Source of the DNA: Acidovorax sp. 107
GTDB lineage: Bacteria > Pseudomonadota > Gammaproteobacteria > Burkholderiales > Burkholderiaceae_C
Direction: 5' to 3'
Length of the DNA: 64,000 nucleotides
Assembly (NCBI RefSeq): GCF_003058055.1
Contig: NZ_QBTZ01000001.1
Location: forward strand, 3,676,001 to 3,740,000
Below are positions 25,028-33,501 of the stretch, piece by piece. Within the stretch, counting starts at the first letter, position 1. Each line of letters begins with the position of its first letter. Below the pieces are notes generated by a model. It saw only the letters and a program-made list of their open reading frames with translations. It ran no database searches and was not told the origin of the DNA. The translations under genes were made by a program, and so were the position numbers.

Positions 25028-26662
25028 ATGTTCCCACATCCCCACTCCCTCTCTGCGGCGCCTCGGCGCCACGCCCTGGCACGCGCAGGGCGATGGACCG
25101 CCGCCTGCACCCTGGGCGCCGTGGCCACGTTGGCCCTGACCGCCTGCGGCGGCGGCAGCGACGCCACCCCCCCACTGGCCAGCAAACCCCTGGCCGAAGC
25201 CTGCGCCGCGTACACCTCTGCCGCGCTCCCCCACGGCGCCAAGGTCACCCGCACCGAGCTGCGCAAGGCCGACGCCACCCTGCCCGATGCCTGCATCGTG
25301 CGTGGGCAGATCGTCTCCTCGCCCGAGTCCACCATCAACTGGGCGGTGGAGCTGCCCACGCTGGCGCAGTGGAACGGCAAGACGCTGACCATTCGCGGTG
25401 GCGGCTTCGACGGCTTCATCCCCACCGACGATCCCTGGTACCAGCAGCTGGTGGGCCCCTCGGCCAACCCGTACGTGAAGATCAGCTCCGACTCCGGCCA
25501 CCAGGTGCGCGGCTTTGCCTGGGGCCAAAGCGACGTGGCGCTGCGCAACCACGCGTTTGACGCCAACCACTTCGTGCTGGAGGTGGGCACCGCCATCGCC
25601 ACCGAGTTCTACGGCAAACGCCCCGTGCGGCGCTACCACATGGGTCACTCCAACGGTGGGCGCTCGGGGCTCATCTCCACGCAGAAGTACCCCAAGGACT
25701 ATGACGGTGTGGTGGCCATGGAACCCGCCATCGCCCAGCAGGCGCACCAGGTCAACCTGGGCCCCACGGTGCTGCGCCACATCTTCAAAAGCCGCGACAA
25801 CTGGATGAGCCCCGCCAAGATTGCGCTCTACGCCAAAGCCGAAACCGCGGCATGCGATGGCCTGGACGGCCTCAAGGACGGCATCATCGGCAACATCGAG
25901 GCTTGCCACTACGTGCCCACCGACCTGCTGTGCCAGGGCGCGGACAACGACAGCTGCCTCACGGCCGGCCAGATCGAGTCCATCCGCCTCATCTACAGCG
26001 ACCACAAGACGCCCGTGACCCTGTCGCGCGGCGCAGTGGGCTACCCGCGCTATGGCCGGGGCGGAGCGTCCACATCGGACTGGCAGTCGTACATGTTCGG
26101 CACCAGCTTTGACACGCCCGATTCGTTCAACCACATGGCCGTGACGGAAGCCGCGCGCCTGGTGGAGGGCAACCCCAACGCCAACATCCTGACCCACGAT
26201 CCCACGCAGTACCAGGCCCAGTACAGCCGGCTGGCCGAGATGATCGACGGCACGGACCCGGACCTCTCCGCCTTTGCCGACAACGGCGGCAAGCTGCTGA
26301 TCTGGTACGGTCTGGGCGACACCTGCGTGTCGCTGTACCGCACGGCGGAATACTTCGACACGGTGAAGCAGCGCCTGGGCGCCAGCAAGGTGCAGACCTT
26401 TGCACGCATGGTCACCTCGCCCTCCAACGGACATGACCTGGACGGCGTGGGCACTGAGCCGCGCTCTATCGACCTGCTCGCCGCCATGGATACCTGGGTG
26501 GAGAAGGGCACGGCACCTGACAAGCTGGTGGCCGCCAAGTTCGTGCCTGGCACCACCACGCCGGTGGCGCAGCGCCCGGTGTGCGAGTACCCCAAGTTCC
26601 CGCGCTACAACGGCATGGGCGATCCGGCCAAGGCCGAGAGCTTCAGCTGCTCTGCGACCTGA
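25028..26662 (+). CDS. tannase/feruloyl-esterase-family lipoprotein
   Basis: A 544-residue esterase-like lipoprotein. A basic N-terminus and hydrophobic stretch end in the lipobox LTAC (Cys about residue 39), followed by a GGGS linker. Nucleophile elbow: GHSNGGRSG; acid in YGLGDTC; histidine in NGHDLDG. A calcium-loop-like segment is DGLDGLKDG. Unlike typical tannases, which have Cys next to the catalytic Ser and His (the CS-D-HC disulfide), both positions are non-Cys here. AGGAG precedes the ATG and a terminator follows. Likely hydrolyses esters of aromatic acids at the cell surface; the exact substrate is open. Confidence 0.85.
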   Translation: MFPHPHSLSAAPRRHALARAGRWTAACTLGAVATLALTACGGGSDATPPLASKPLAEACAAYTSAALPHGAKVTRTELRKADATLPDACIVRGQIVSSPESTINWAVELPTLAQWNGKTLTIRGGGFDGFIPTDDPWYQQLVGPSANPYVKISSDSGHQVRGFAWGQSDVALRNHAFDANHFVLEVGTAIATEFYGKRPVRRYHMGHSNGGRSGLISTQKYPKDYDGVVAMEPAIAQQAHQVNLGPTVLRHIFKSRDNWMSPAKIALYAKAETAACDGLDGLKDGIIGNIEACHYVPTDLLCQGADNDSCLTAGQIESIRLIYSDHKTPVTLSRGAVGYPRYGRGGASTSDWQSYMFGTSFDTPDSFNHMAVTEAARLVEGNPNANILTHDPTQYQAQYSRLAEMIDGTDPDLSAFADNGGKLLIWYGLGDTCVSLYRTAEYFDTVKQRLGASKVQTFARMVTSPSNGHDLDGVGTEPRSIDLLAAMDTWVEKGTAPDKLVAAKFVPGTTTPVAQRPVCEYPKFPRYNGMGDPAKAESFSCSAT

Positions 26663-26677
26663 GCGCTGCGTTGGATG

Positions 26678-26710
26678 GAAAAAGGCACGCCCAGGGGCGT
26701 GCCTTTTTTT
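26678..26710. terminator. bidirectional terminator
   Basis: AAAAAGGCACGCCC-AGG-GGCGTGCCTTTTTT is a perfect stem with A and T flanks. It lies between the convergent tannase-family and tartrate-dehydratase-like genes and can serve both. Confidence 0.92.
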
Positions 26711-26725
26711 GCGTCCAGTCGTCCG

Positions 26726-27892
26726 TCAGGATGCCAGCGCGCGCATCTCGGCGATCAGGTCCGACTTGCCTTCAAAGCCGATGCCCGGCAGCGGCGGCAG
26801 CGTGACATAGCCGTTGTCCACCTTCACGCCATCGGGGAAGCCGCCGTAAGGCTGGAACAGGTCGGGGTAGCTCTCGTTGCCGCCCAGGCCCAGGCCGGCG
26901 GCAATCGCCAGCGACATCTGGTGGCCGCCGTGCGGGATGCAGCGGCTGGGGGACCAGCCGTACTCCTTGAGCATGTCGAGCGTGCGCAGGTACTCCACCA
27001 GGCCGTAGCTCAGTGCGCAGTCAAACTGCAAATAGTCGCGGTCCTTGTGCATGCCGCCGTGGCGAATCAGGTTGCGCGCGTCCTGCATCGAGAACAGGTT
27101 CTCGCCCGTGGCCATGGGGCCTTGGTAGACCTCGCCCAGCTTTGCCTGCAGCTCATAGTCCAGCGGGTCGCCGGCTTCTTCGTACCAGAACAGCGGGTAC
27201 TGCGAAAGGGCCTTGCCGTACTCGATGGCGGTCTTCAGATCGAAGCGGCCATTGGCGTCCACCGCCAGTTGCTGGCCGGGGCCCAGGATCTTGAGCACGG
27301 ACTCGATGCGCTCGCAGTCTTCGGCCAGCGTGGCGCCGCCGATCTTCATCTTGACCACCGAGTAGCCGCGCGCCAGGTAGCTCTCCATTTCCTTCTTGAG
27401 GCCGTCCAAGCCCTTGCCGGGGTAGTAGTAGCCGCCAGCGGCGTAGACGAACACGCGCGGGTTGGGCGTGCCGTTGCCGTAGCGTTCGGCCAACAATTGG
27501 TACAGCGGCTTGCCCGCGATCTTGGCCGTGGCATCCCACACGGCCATGTCAATGGTGCCCACGGCCACCGAGCGCTCGCCGTGGCCGCCGGGCTTCTCGT
27601 TGATCATCATGCGGGCCCAGACCTTGTGCGGGTCCAGGTTCTCGCCGGTTTCGTCGAGCAGGCTGCCGGGCTCGGCCTCCAGCACGCGCGGGATGAAGCG
27701 GTCACGCATCAGCGCGCCCTGGCCGTAACGGCCGTTGGAGTTGAAGCCGTAGCCGATCACCGGCTTGCCGTCGCGGATCACGTCGGTGACCACGGCCACG
27801 AGGCTCAGCGTCATCTTCGAGAAGTCGATGTAGGCGTTGCGGATGTCCGACTTGATGGGGCGAGTCGATTCGAGGATGTTGACGATCTTCAT
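26726..27892 (-). CDS. tarD: D(-)-tartrate dehydratase-like enolase-superfamily enzyme
   Basis: A 388-residue enolase-superfamily protein that strongly resembles D-tartrate dehydratase (TarD): the N-terminus MKIVNILESTRPIKSDIRNAY, then the catalytic KMKIGG, metal ligands in VDANGRF, YEEAGDP and ATGENLF, and the His base in CIPHGGHQMS. TarD dehydrates D-tartrate to oxaloacetate via its enol. ATG 27892 is chosen because the conserved N-terminus starts there; a TTG seven codons upstream is less likely. It is the last gene of a leftward set (DapA-family, Bug receptor, SDR), so the substrate may be a related sugar acid. Confidence 0.82.
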   Translation of the reverse strand: MKIVNILESTRPIKSDIRNAYIDFSKMTLSLVAVVTDVIRDGKPVIGYGFNSNGRYGQGALMRDRFIPRVLEAEPGSLLDETGENLDPHKVWARMMINEKPGGHGERSVAVGTIDMAVWDATAKIAGKPLYQLLAERYGNGTPNPRVFVYAAGGYYYPGKGLDGLKKEMESYLARGYSVVKMKIGGATLAEDCERIESVLKILGPGQQLAVDANGRFDLKTAIEYGKALSQYPLFWYEEAGDPLDYELQAKLGEVYQGPMATGENLFSMQDARNLIRHGGMHKDRDYLQFDCALSYGLVEYLRTLDMLKEYGWSPSRCIPHGGHQMSLAIAAGLGLGGNESYPDLFQPYGGFPDGVKVDNGYVTLPPLPGIGFEGKSDLIAEMRALAS

Positions 27893-27944
27893 GGTGGTCG
27901 CGTTCGTTGGCAAAGAGGAAAGAGGGCGGAATAAAGAGGACGGA

Positions 27945-28643
27945 TCAGCGGGCGAGCGAGGAGCCGCCGCAGATCGCGATGTCCTGCCCCGTGATGGCGG
28001 CGGCAGGGACGGACAGAAGAAAGCCCACCAGCGCGGCGATCTCGGCCGGCTCGATCAGGCGGCCGATGGGCGGCAGGCGCGGTGCGCTGCCCTGGCGCGC
28101 GGGGTCGATCAGCATGCCGGTGGCGGTGGCTGCGGGGGACACCACATTCACCGTCACGCCCTGGGCAGCCACCTCGGCCGCCCAACTGCGCGCCAGCGCG
28201 ATGAGTGCGGCCTTGGTTGCGGCGTATTGCCCGCGCCCGGCCATGCCCTGGGCCACGCGGCTGCCGATGAACACCACGCGCCCCTGGCCACGCCGGGCCA
28301 TGCCGGGCACGATGGCGTCGGCCAAGCGGGTGGCGGCGTCGACATGCAGCCGCCACATCAGCTCGCCGCCCGCATGGTCGAGCTGGCCCAGCGGACCGAC
28401 GCGCAGCACACCCGCCGCGTGGACCAGTGCATCCACGTTGGGCAGGGCTGCGGCCACGTGGGCGATGTCGGCGCCGTCGGCAAGATTGACCGGCACGTGG
28501 ATGAACGATGGATGGACGATGGATGGCTGGGCAACGTCCAGGCCGCTCACGCTCCAGCCGTCCGCGAGCAGCGATTCGGCAATGCTGCGGCCGATGCCGC
28601 TGCTGGCACCCGTGACGACCGCGTGGCGGGCACTACTCGACAC
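27945..28643 (-). CDS. short-chain dehydrogenase/reductase
   Basis: A 232-residue classical SDR. The dinucleotide site is TGASSGIG (about 11-18), the structural motif HAAG is present (VHAAGVL), and the catalytic pair is YAATK with a Ser in FIGSR two strands earlier. It overlaps the upstream Bug receptor gene by 11 bases and lies 52 bases before the tartrate-dehydratase-like gene, so it should be part of a sugar-acid or hydroxyacid pathway, oxidising an alcohol or reducing a ketone. Cofactor choice is not decided by the sequence I can read. Confidence 0.87.
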   Translation of the reverse strand: MSSSARHAVVTGASSGIGRSIAESLLADGWSVSGLDVAQPSIVHPSFIHVPVNLADGADIAHVAAALPNVDALVHAAGVLRVGPLGQLDHAGGELMWRLHVDAATRLADAIVPGMARRGQGRVVFIGSRVAQGMAGRGQYAATKAALIALARSWAAEVAAQGVTVNVVSPAATATGMLIDPARQGSAPRLPPIGRLIEPAEIAALVGFLLSVPAAAITGQDIAICGGSSLAR

Positions 28644-29595
28644 GGATGTTCCCCTCGGTCACGATCTTCTGGGACCGTTCCATGTCGCTGCGCTGGAACT
28701 TGGCGAAGTCCTCCACGCTGCCCGGCGTGGTCAGCAGCCCTTGTTCCTTGAGCTTGGGCGTCATCTCGGCCAGGGCCTTGTTCACCTCGGTGTTCAGCCG
28801 CTGCGTGATGTCCGCAGGCAGTTTGGCCGGGCCCCACAGGCCATACCAGCTGTAGAACTCATAGCCTGGAATCGTCTCGCCCACCGTGGGCACGTCGGGC
28901 AGGCTGGCCGCGCGCTGGGCGGAGGTGACAGCCACTACGCGGAGCATGCCGCTCTTGTGGTACTGCAGCGACCCGAGGATGGGGTCGATGAAGCCGTCGA
29001 TCTGCCCGCCGATCAGGTCCTGGAAAGCGGGCGCCGTGCCCTTGTACGGCACGATCAGGTAGTCAAGGTTGCCCGCGCGCTTGAGCAGTTCGGTCGAGAG
29101 GTGTCCAGCCGAGCCGATGGAGCCCACGGCAAAGGTCATCTTGCCGGGGTGGGCCTTGGCGTAGGCCATCAGCGACTTGATGTCGGTGACCGGCAGGTTC
29201 TTGTTGATGGCCACCGACAGAGGCGCCTTGGCCACCAGCGCCACGGGCGTGAAGTCCTTGACCACGCCATAGGGCACGGACTTCATGGTCATGGGCGCGG
29301 TGGTGAAGGTGGATGCGTTGAACAGCAGCGTGTAGCCGTCGGCCTGGGCCTTGGCCACCACATCGCCGCCGATCACACCATTACCGCCAGGCTTGTTCTC
29401 GACGATGAAGTTCTGGCCCATCTGCTCGCCCAGCTTTTGCGCGAGCTGGCGTCCCACGGTGTCGAGCGTGCCGCCCGGCGGAAAGGGGATGACCATCCGG
29501 ATGGGCTTGGTGGGGTAGGCCTGCGCAAAGCTGCTGGCCGCCATCGCGAGGGTGACCGCACCGAGGGCGGCGCGAAGGAAATGTGTGCGTTGCAT
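28633..29595 (-). CDS. Bug-family (TctC-like) tripartite tricarboxylate receptor
   Basis: A 320-residue periplasmic solute receptor. A signal peptide ends in SSFAQA near residue 25. The Bug-family pattern follows: YPTKPIRMVIPFPPGGTLDTVGR, later VVAKAQADGYTLL and MTFAVGSIGSAGHL. Start 29595 is selected because AGGAGA sits directly upstream and the signal starts properly. Such receptors are abundant in Burkholderiales and often work without a linked TctAB membrane pair; none is found here. Placed between a DapA-family lyase and an SDR, it probably binds the sugar acid degraded by this operon. Confidence 0.88.
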   Translation of the reverse strand: MQRTHFLRAALGAVTLAMAASSFAQAYPTKPIRMVIPFPPGGTLDTVGRQLAQKLGEQMGQNFIVENKPGGNGVIGGDVVAKAQADGYTLLFNASTFTTAPMTMKSVPYGVVKDFTPVALVAKAPLSVAINKNLPVTDIKSLMAYAKAHPGKMTFAVGSIGSAGHLSTELLKRAGNLDYLIVPYKGTAPAFQDLIGGQIDGFIDPILGSLQYHKSGMLRVVAVTSAQRAASLPDVPTVGETIPGYEFYSWYGLWGPAKLPADITQRLNTEVNKALAEMTPKLKEQGLLTTPGSVEDFAKFQRSDMERSQKIVTEGNIRVE

Positions 29596-29675
29596 GGTGT
29601 CTTGTCTCCTGTCGGTGTTCTTGTGTGCCATCCAGGCGCGGGGGACTCAAAACCCCCGCGCTTTGCAGGGGCTGC

Positions 29676-30614
29676 TCAGCGCTTGAGCAAGCCGGCCTGC
29701 TTCACCGCAGCGCGCAGGGCTTCGACTTCCTTGGCATTCGGCGCCTCGGTCGGCGGGCGCACCGTGGCGTCGTCGATCACGCCCGCCAGGTACATGCCAC
29801 CCTTCATGCGGGCGTGTGCCTCGCCCGTGGGCTCGCCACCGCCGTACACAGCGTCCTTCAGCGGTGTGATGACGGCCTGCACGGCCATGGCCTTTTTCAG
29901 GTCGCCGGCCTTCACCGCATTCCACAAATCGATGATGAGCTGCGGGATGAAGGTGGCGAAACCCACCAGTGCGCCGTCCACGCCCTGCACCATCGAGGCC
30001 AGCAGGTATTCGTCGTGGCAGGTCAGGATGGCCTTGGAGGCATCGGCCTCGCGGATCGCCTGGATGTCGCGGGCGTACTTGTTCATGTCGCGCTGGCCTA
30101 CCTTGAAGGCCTGCAGGTAGGGCAGCCGGGCCAGGTCGGCCAGCAGTTGCGACGAGTACGAGGCGCGCGTCCAGGCGGGGTAGACGTGGCAGACGAGGTC
30201 GGCGTTGGGCGCGGCCTGGTGGATGGCCTCGAAGTACTGCAGCGCATGGTCCGGCGTGAAGCCAAAGCGCAGCCAGTGGTGTGGGGGCATCACGTCGAGC
30301 GCCACGGCGCCCGCTTCGACGGCAGCGCGGGCATGGTCGGCCGCGTCCTTCAGGCCTTCGCAGACGATGGACGAGATCACCGGGCAGCGGCCCTTGAGCT
30401 CGTCGGCCACGATGCGGGTGACCTCGGCGCGCTCGGCCGGCGTCAGCGAGAAAACCTCGCCGGTGTGGCCGTTGGTCATGATGGCCACCACACCCTCGTG
30501 GCCCGCCAGCCAGGACGCGAGCTTGCGCAGCGCGGGCTCGTCGATGCGGTGGTCGGGGGTGAAGGGGCACGAGATGGCGGGGATGATCCCGCGATAATTC
30601 GAGATGGCAGGCAT
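29676..30614 (-). CDS. dihydrodipicolinate-synthase-family aldolase/dehydratase
   Basis: A 312-residue DapA/N-acetylneuraminate-lyase superfamily enzyme. The Schiff-base Lys is in LQAFKVGQRD and the proton-relay Tyr in LVCHVYPAW; the start ISNYRGIIPAISCPFT is family-typical. ATG 30614 has GGAGA upstream. Members of this superfamily include 5-dehydro-4-deoxyglucarate dehydratase and 2-keto-3-deoxy-sugar-acid aldolases. As first gene of an operon with a tartrate-dehydratase-like enzyme, SDR and solute receptor, it likely processes a keto-deoxy sugar acid rather than making lysine. Confidence 0.82.
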   Translation of the reverse strand: MPAISNYRGIIPAISCPFTPDHRIDEPALRKLASWLAGHEGVVAIMTNGHTGEVFSLTPAERAEVTRIVADELKGRCPVISSIVCEGLKDAADHARAAVEAGAVALDVMPPHHWLRFGFTPDHALQYFEAIHQAAPNADLVCHVYPAWTRASYSSQLLADLARLPYLQAFKVGQRDMNKYARDIQAIREADASKAILTCHDEYLLASMVQGVDGALVGFATFIPQLIIDLWNAVKAGDLKKAMAVQAVITPLKDAVYGGGEPTGEAHARMKGGMYLAGVIDDATVRPPTEAPNAKEVEALRAAVKQAGLLKR

Positions 30615-30733
30615 GCTTTCTTGTCTCCGTTGGGAAAAGCTGGTGAACAACGGGGTGGATCATTTCCCACCCGGTGCTGGCGGTCCAATACTCGAATCGC
30701 ATACAACTATCTATCGATCCATCGCGGAGACAC

Positions 30734-31681
30734 ATGGGACCCGGCAACCGACCCCTGGACCTGGAATGGCTGGAGGATTTCCTCGCCCTGGCTGAGACGG
30801 GAAATTTCTCACGCGCGGCGGAGGCCCGTGCCATTGCCCAGCCCGCCTTCAGCCGCCATATCCGCGCCCTGGAAGACTGGGTGGGCGTGGAGCTGTTCGA
30901 CCGCAGTGCCCACCCTGCGGCGCTCACGGCGGCAGGTCAGCGCTTTTTGCCGCTGCTCGAAACCATCCTGGCGAATCTGGAGGCTGCCCGCATCAAGGCT
31001 CGCGCCGCGCACGATCTGGCCGCCGCCAGCCTGCGCTTTGCGGCCACGCATGTACTTTCGCTCACGTTCTTTCCGCGCTGGCTGGTGGGCATGGAGGCAC
31101 GACTGCGCCTGGGGCCCATCCAGACCATGTCGGACAGCTCGCAGGCCTGCGAAGACCTGATGCTGCAGCGCCGTGTGCAGTTTGTGCTGTGCCATGGCCA
31201 TGAGGGGGTGCCGGGACGCCTGGACGAAGCGCAGTACCCCATGTGCCGCTTGGCGGACGACCGGTTGCTGCCCGTCAGTGCGCCCCAGCCGGGGGGCGCT
31301 GCAGGCCAGCCGCTGCACGCGCTGGGCCAGTCGGCCCCGGTGCCCGTGCTGGCCTACAGCGAGGCGTCGGGTTTGGGCCGCATCATGCGGGCCCGCATGC
31401 GCGGGGTGTTTGCCGAAGGCACTGACGGCCCGGTGGCGGTGGTGTTCACCGCGCACCACGCGGTGTTGCTCAAGACCCTGGCCCAGGAAGGGCGGGGTGT
31501 GGCCTGGCTGCCCGAAAGCCTCATTACCGACGAGCTGCGCACCGGCGCGCTGGTGGCCGCCGGGGGCGCCGACTGGAACGTGCCGGTGCAGATCCGCCTG
31601 TACCGCCAGCGTGCCGAGATGTCGCCGGTGGCGGAGTCGTTGTGGGAACTGGCATTGGCGCAGGTGGCGTCGCCGCCCTGA
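30734..31681 (+). CDS. LysR-family regulator of the sugar-acid operon
   Basis: A 315-residue LysR protein. The helix-turn-helix lies in the first 65 residues (FLALAETGNFSRAAEARAIAQ, then QPAFSRHIRALEDW), followed by an effector domain. ATG 30734 has GGAGA upstream and starts the family pattern, so earlier in-frame codons are rejected. It is divergent from the DapA-family gene, with a 119-base gap that should hold both promoters. Control of the operon is inferred from this arrangement. Confidence 0.9.
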   Translation: MGPGNRPLDLEWLEDFLALAETGNFSRAAEARAIAQPAFSRHIRALEDWVGVELFDRSAHPAALTAAGQRFLPLLETILANLEAARIKARAAHDLAAASLRFAATHVLSLTFFPRWLVGMEARLRLGPIQTMSDSSQACEDLMLQRRVQFVLCHGHEGVPGRLDEAQYPMCRLADDRLLPVSAPQPGGAAGQPLHALGQSAPVPVLAYSEASGLGRIMRARMRGVFAEGTDGPVAVVFTAHHAVLLKTLAQEGRGVAWLPESLITDELRTGALVAAGGADWNVPVQIRLYRQRAEMSPVAESLWELALAQVASPP

Positions 31682-31714
31682 GCGATTGCCGTTCCCCTGG
31701 CGGGCCGCCGATCC

Positions 31715-32182
31715 TCAAAGGCCCAGGTCGCTCAGCCCCGGATGGTCGTCCGGCCGGCGCCCCAGGGGCCAGAAGAACAACCGGTCTGCGGCCTGGATGG
31801 GACGGTCGTTGATGCTCGCGTGGCGCACGGCCATCAGACCGTCGTCGTTGAACTCCCAGTTCTCGTTGCCGTAGCTGCGGTACCACTGGCCTGCATCGTC
31901 ATGCCATTCGTAGGCAAACCGCACGGCGATGCGGTGGCCGCTGAACGCCCACAGCTCCTTGATGAGGCGGTAGTCCAGTTCGCGCGCCCACTTGCGCTCC
32001 AGCAGTTGCCGGGCGGCGTCGCGGCCCACGGGGAACTCGGCGCGGTTGCGCCAGCGTGTGTCTTCGGTGTAGGCCTGGGCCACGCGGGCAGGGTCGCGCG
32101 AGTTCCAGCCGTCTTCGGCCAGGCGCACCTTCTGGACGGCGGTGTGTTGTGTAAAGGGGGGCAAGGGCGGGCGTGTTTCCAT
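31715..32182 (-). CDS. DUF1348 (NTF2-like) protein
   Basis: A 155-residue NTF2-like protein of the DUF1348 family. Typical segments are [28 protein letters not shown], and [24 protein letters not shown]. The family has a cone-shaped pocket; no catalytic role is established. The ATG at 32182 is the first conserved Met. It is divergent from a TetR gene and the gap carries two perfect palindromic operators, so the TetR protein almost certainly represses it. Confidence 0.88.
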   Translation of the reverse strand: METRPPLPPFTQHTAVQKVRLAEDGWNSRDPARVAQAYTEDTRWRNRAEFPVGRDAARQLLERKWARELDYRLIKELWAFSGHRIAVRFAYEWHDDAGQWYRSYGNENWEFNDDGLMAVRHASINDRPIQAADRLFFWPLGRRPDDHPGLSDLGL

Positions 32183-32208
32183 GGGGACCTCGAAGGTGAA
32201 GGGTTGAT

Positions 32209-32226
32209 GTAGACAGGTCTGTCTAC
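32209..32226. promoter_or_regulatory. TetR operator 1
   Basis: GTAGACAGGTCTGTCTAC is an 18-bp perfect palindrome in the divergent gap between the DUF1348 and TetR genes. Its centre is 36 bp from that of operator 2. Confidence 0.85.
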
Positions 32227-32243
32227 GCGTCATCATAAAGCTA

Positions 32244-32263
32244 TGTAGACAGGTTTGTCTACA
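32244..32263. promoter_or_regulatory. TetR operator 2
   Basis: TGTAGACAGGTTTGTCTACA is a palindrome with perfect 8-bp arms, ending 8 bases before the TetR ATG. It shares the arms TGTAGACA/TGTCTACA with operator 1. Position favours autorepression. Confidence 0.88.
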
Positions 32264-32271
32264 ATGAGCGA

Positions 32272-32880
32272 ATGACCTTTGACCCACTCCCCCCTGGCTG
32301 GCAAGACCTACCCGCCCGAGACCGCCTGCTGCACACGGCCCATGCGCTGTTCTACCGGGATGGCATCCGTGCCACGGGCATCGACCGCGTGATCGCGGAG
32401 TCCGGCGTGACGAAGGTGACCTTCTACCGGCATTTCCCGAGCAAGAACGACCTGATCTGCGCGTACCTGGAGTACCGGCACACGGGCTGGATGGCCTGGT
32501 TTGCCGATGCGCTGCAGCGCCATGCGCACGCGCTGCCTGCAAGCACCGACCGCACGCGGGCCTTGGCGCCTGCCCTGGCGGAGTGGTTGGGCAGCGAGCA
32601 CTTTCGGGGCTGCGCCTTCATCAACAGCGTGAGCGAACTGGGAGACACCGTGCCTGAGGTGTTGGAGATTGCACAGCGCCACAAGCGCGACATGACGGCG
32701 CTGCTGGCGGGCTTGCTGCCTGCGTCTGCCCACCGTGCGCAGGATGCGCAGGCACTCACCCTGGTGGTGGAGGGCGCCATCGTGCGTGTGCAGATGGGCG
32801 AGCCCGTGGCGGAGGTGGTGGCCGCGGTGTCCCGCTTGACGGATGGGCTGGTGGCAGCGCCTCTACAACGCAAGCGCTAA
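32272..32880 (+). CDS. TetR-family regulator
   Basis: A 202-residue TetR repressor of normal length. The DNA-binding domain (about 17-65) contains [20 protein letters not shown] and the recognition stretch [18 protein letters not shown]. The rest is the ligand-binding helical domain with no recognisable ligand. It is divergent from the DUF1348 gene and should bind the two palindromes between them, one of which nearly touches its own start codon. Confidence 0.9.
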   Translation: MTFDPLPPGWQDLPARDRLLHTAHALFYRDGIRATGIDRVIAESGVTKVTFYRHFPSKNDLICAYLEYRHTGWMAWFADALQRHAHALPASTDRTRALAPALAEWLGSEHFRGCAFINSVSELGDTVPEVLEIAQRHKRDMTALLAGLLPASAHRAQDAQALTLVVEGAIVRVQMGEPVAEVVAAVSRLTDGLVAAPLQRKR

Positions 32881-32907
32881 GACCTTTACTGGCCTCAGCC
32901 TGTGTGA

Positions 32908-33501
32908 TCAGTCCAGCCGCGCGCCTTGTGTGGCTCCGTGGCGGGTGCGCAGGTCGTATTGCTTTTCGCGTGCCACATGGTCCTGAAGCAGCCGGTGTCC
33001 CAGGGCATTGGCCTCGCGCTCCAACGTGGCGCAATCGGGCGCTGCAGACATCTGCCGGATGCCCTGGTCGATGGCCAGCGCGGCATCGCGGCCGATCTGC
33101 ACATGGCCCTGCTCGTGGCCGGACAGGGCCCGCAGGTACCGGTCAAAAGCCGCTTGTTGCTCGGGGCTCGCGGCTTGCAGTTCGGGCAGTTGCACCTCGG
33201 TGTGCAACCGGGTGGTGACCTCGGTGATCGCGCAGAGGCCCGAGGCTTCGCGCCACCAGCGGAAGGTCCAGCGCACGTTCCAGCGGGTATAGCCATGAAA
33301 GCGCTGCCCAACCACCGCAATGGGGGTGGCTGCGTGCAAGGCCGCGCGCAGGCTCTCACCGGGCTGGGCGCGTACCACGTAGGGCCGCTGGGTGTTTTCT
33401 TCCTGCACCTCCGCGTGCACGCCGCAGGTGCCCAGCAGCAACGCGATTGCACACGCCCGGTGTGCCCAGGCGCGGAGCGGAAGTGGTGCCGAGCCTGTCA
33501 T
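32908..33501 (-). CDS. DUF922 (putative zinc-protease-like) exported protein
   Basis: A 197-residue exported protein of the DUF922 family. A signal peptide ends around GTCGVHA (residue 30). The active-site-like motif is SGHEQGHV, an HExxH sequence, with another His/Asp region after it (IGRDAAL); the family is predicted to be zinc-dependent peptidases. ATG 33501 is chosen because it forms an ATGA overlap with the stop of the wax-ester synthase, which implies translational coupling. Its role in a lipid-storage context is unknown. Confidence 0.78.
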   Translation of the reverse strand: MTGSAPLPLRAWAHRACAIALLLGTCGVHAEVQEENTQRPYVVRAQPGESLRAALHAATPIAVVGQRFHGYTRWNVRWTFRWWREASGLCAITEVTTRLHTEVQLPELQAASPEQQAAFDRYLRALSGHEQGHVQIGRDAALAIDQGIRQMSAAPDCATLEREANALGHRLLQDHVAREKQYDLRTRHGATQGARLD

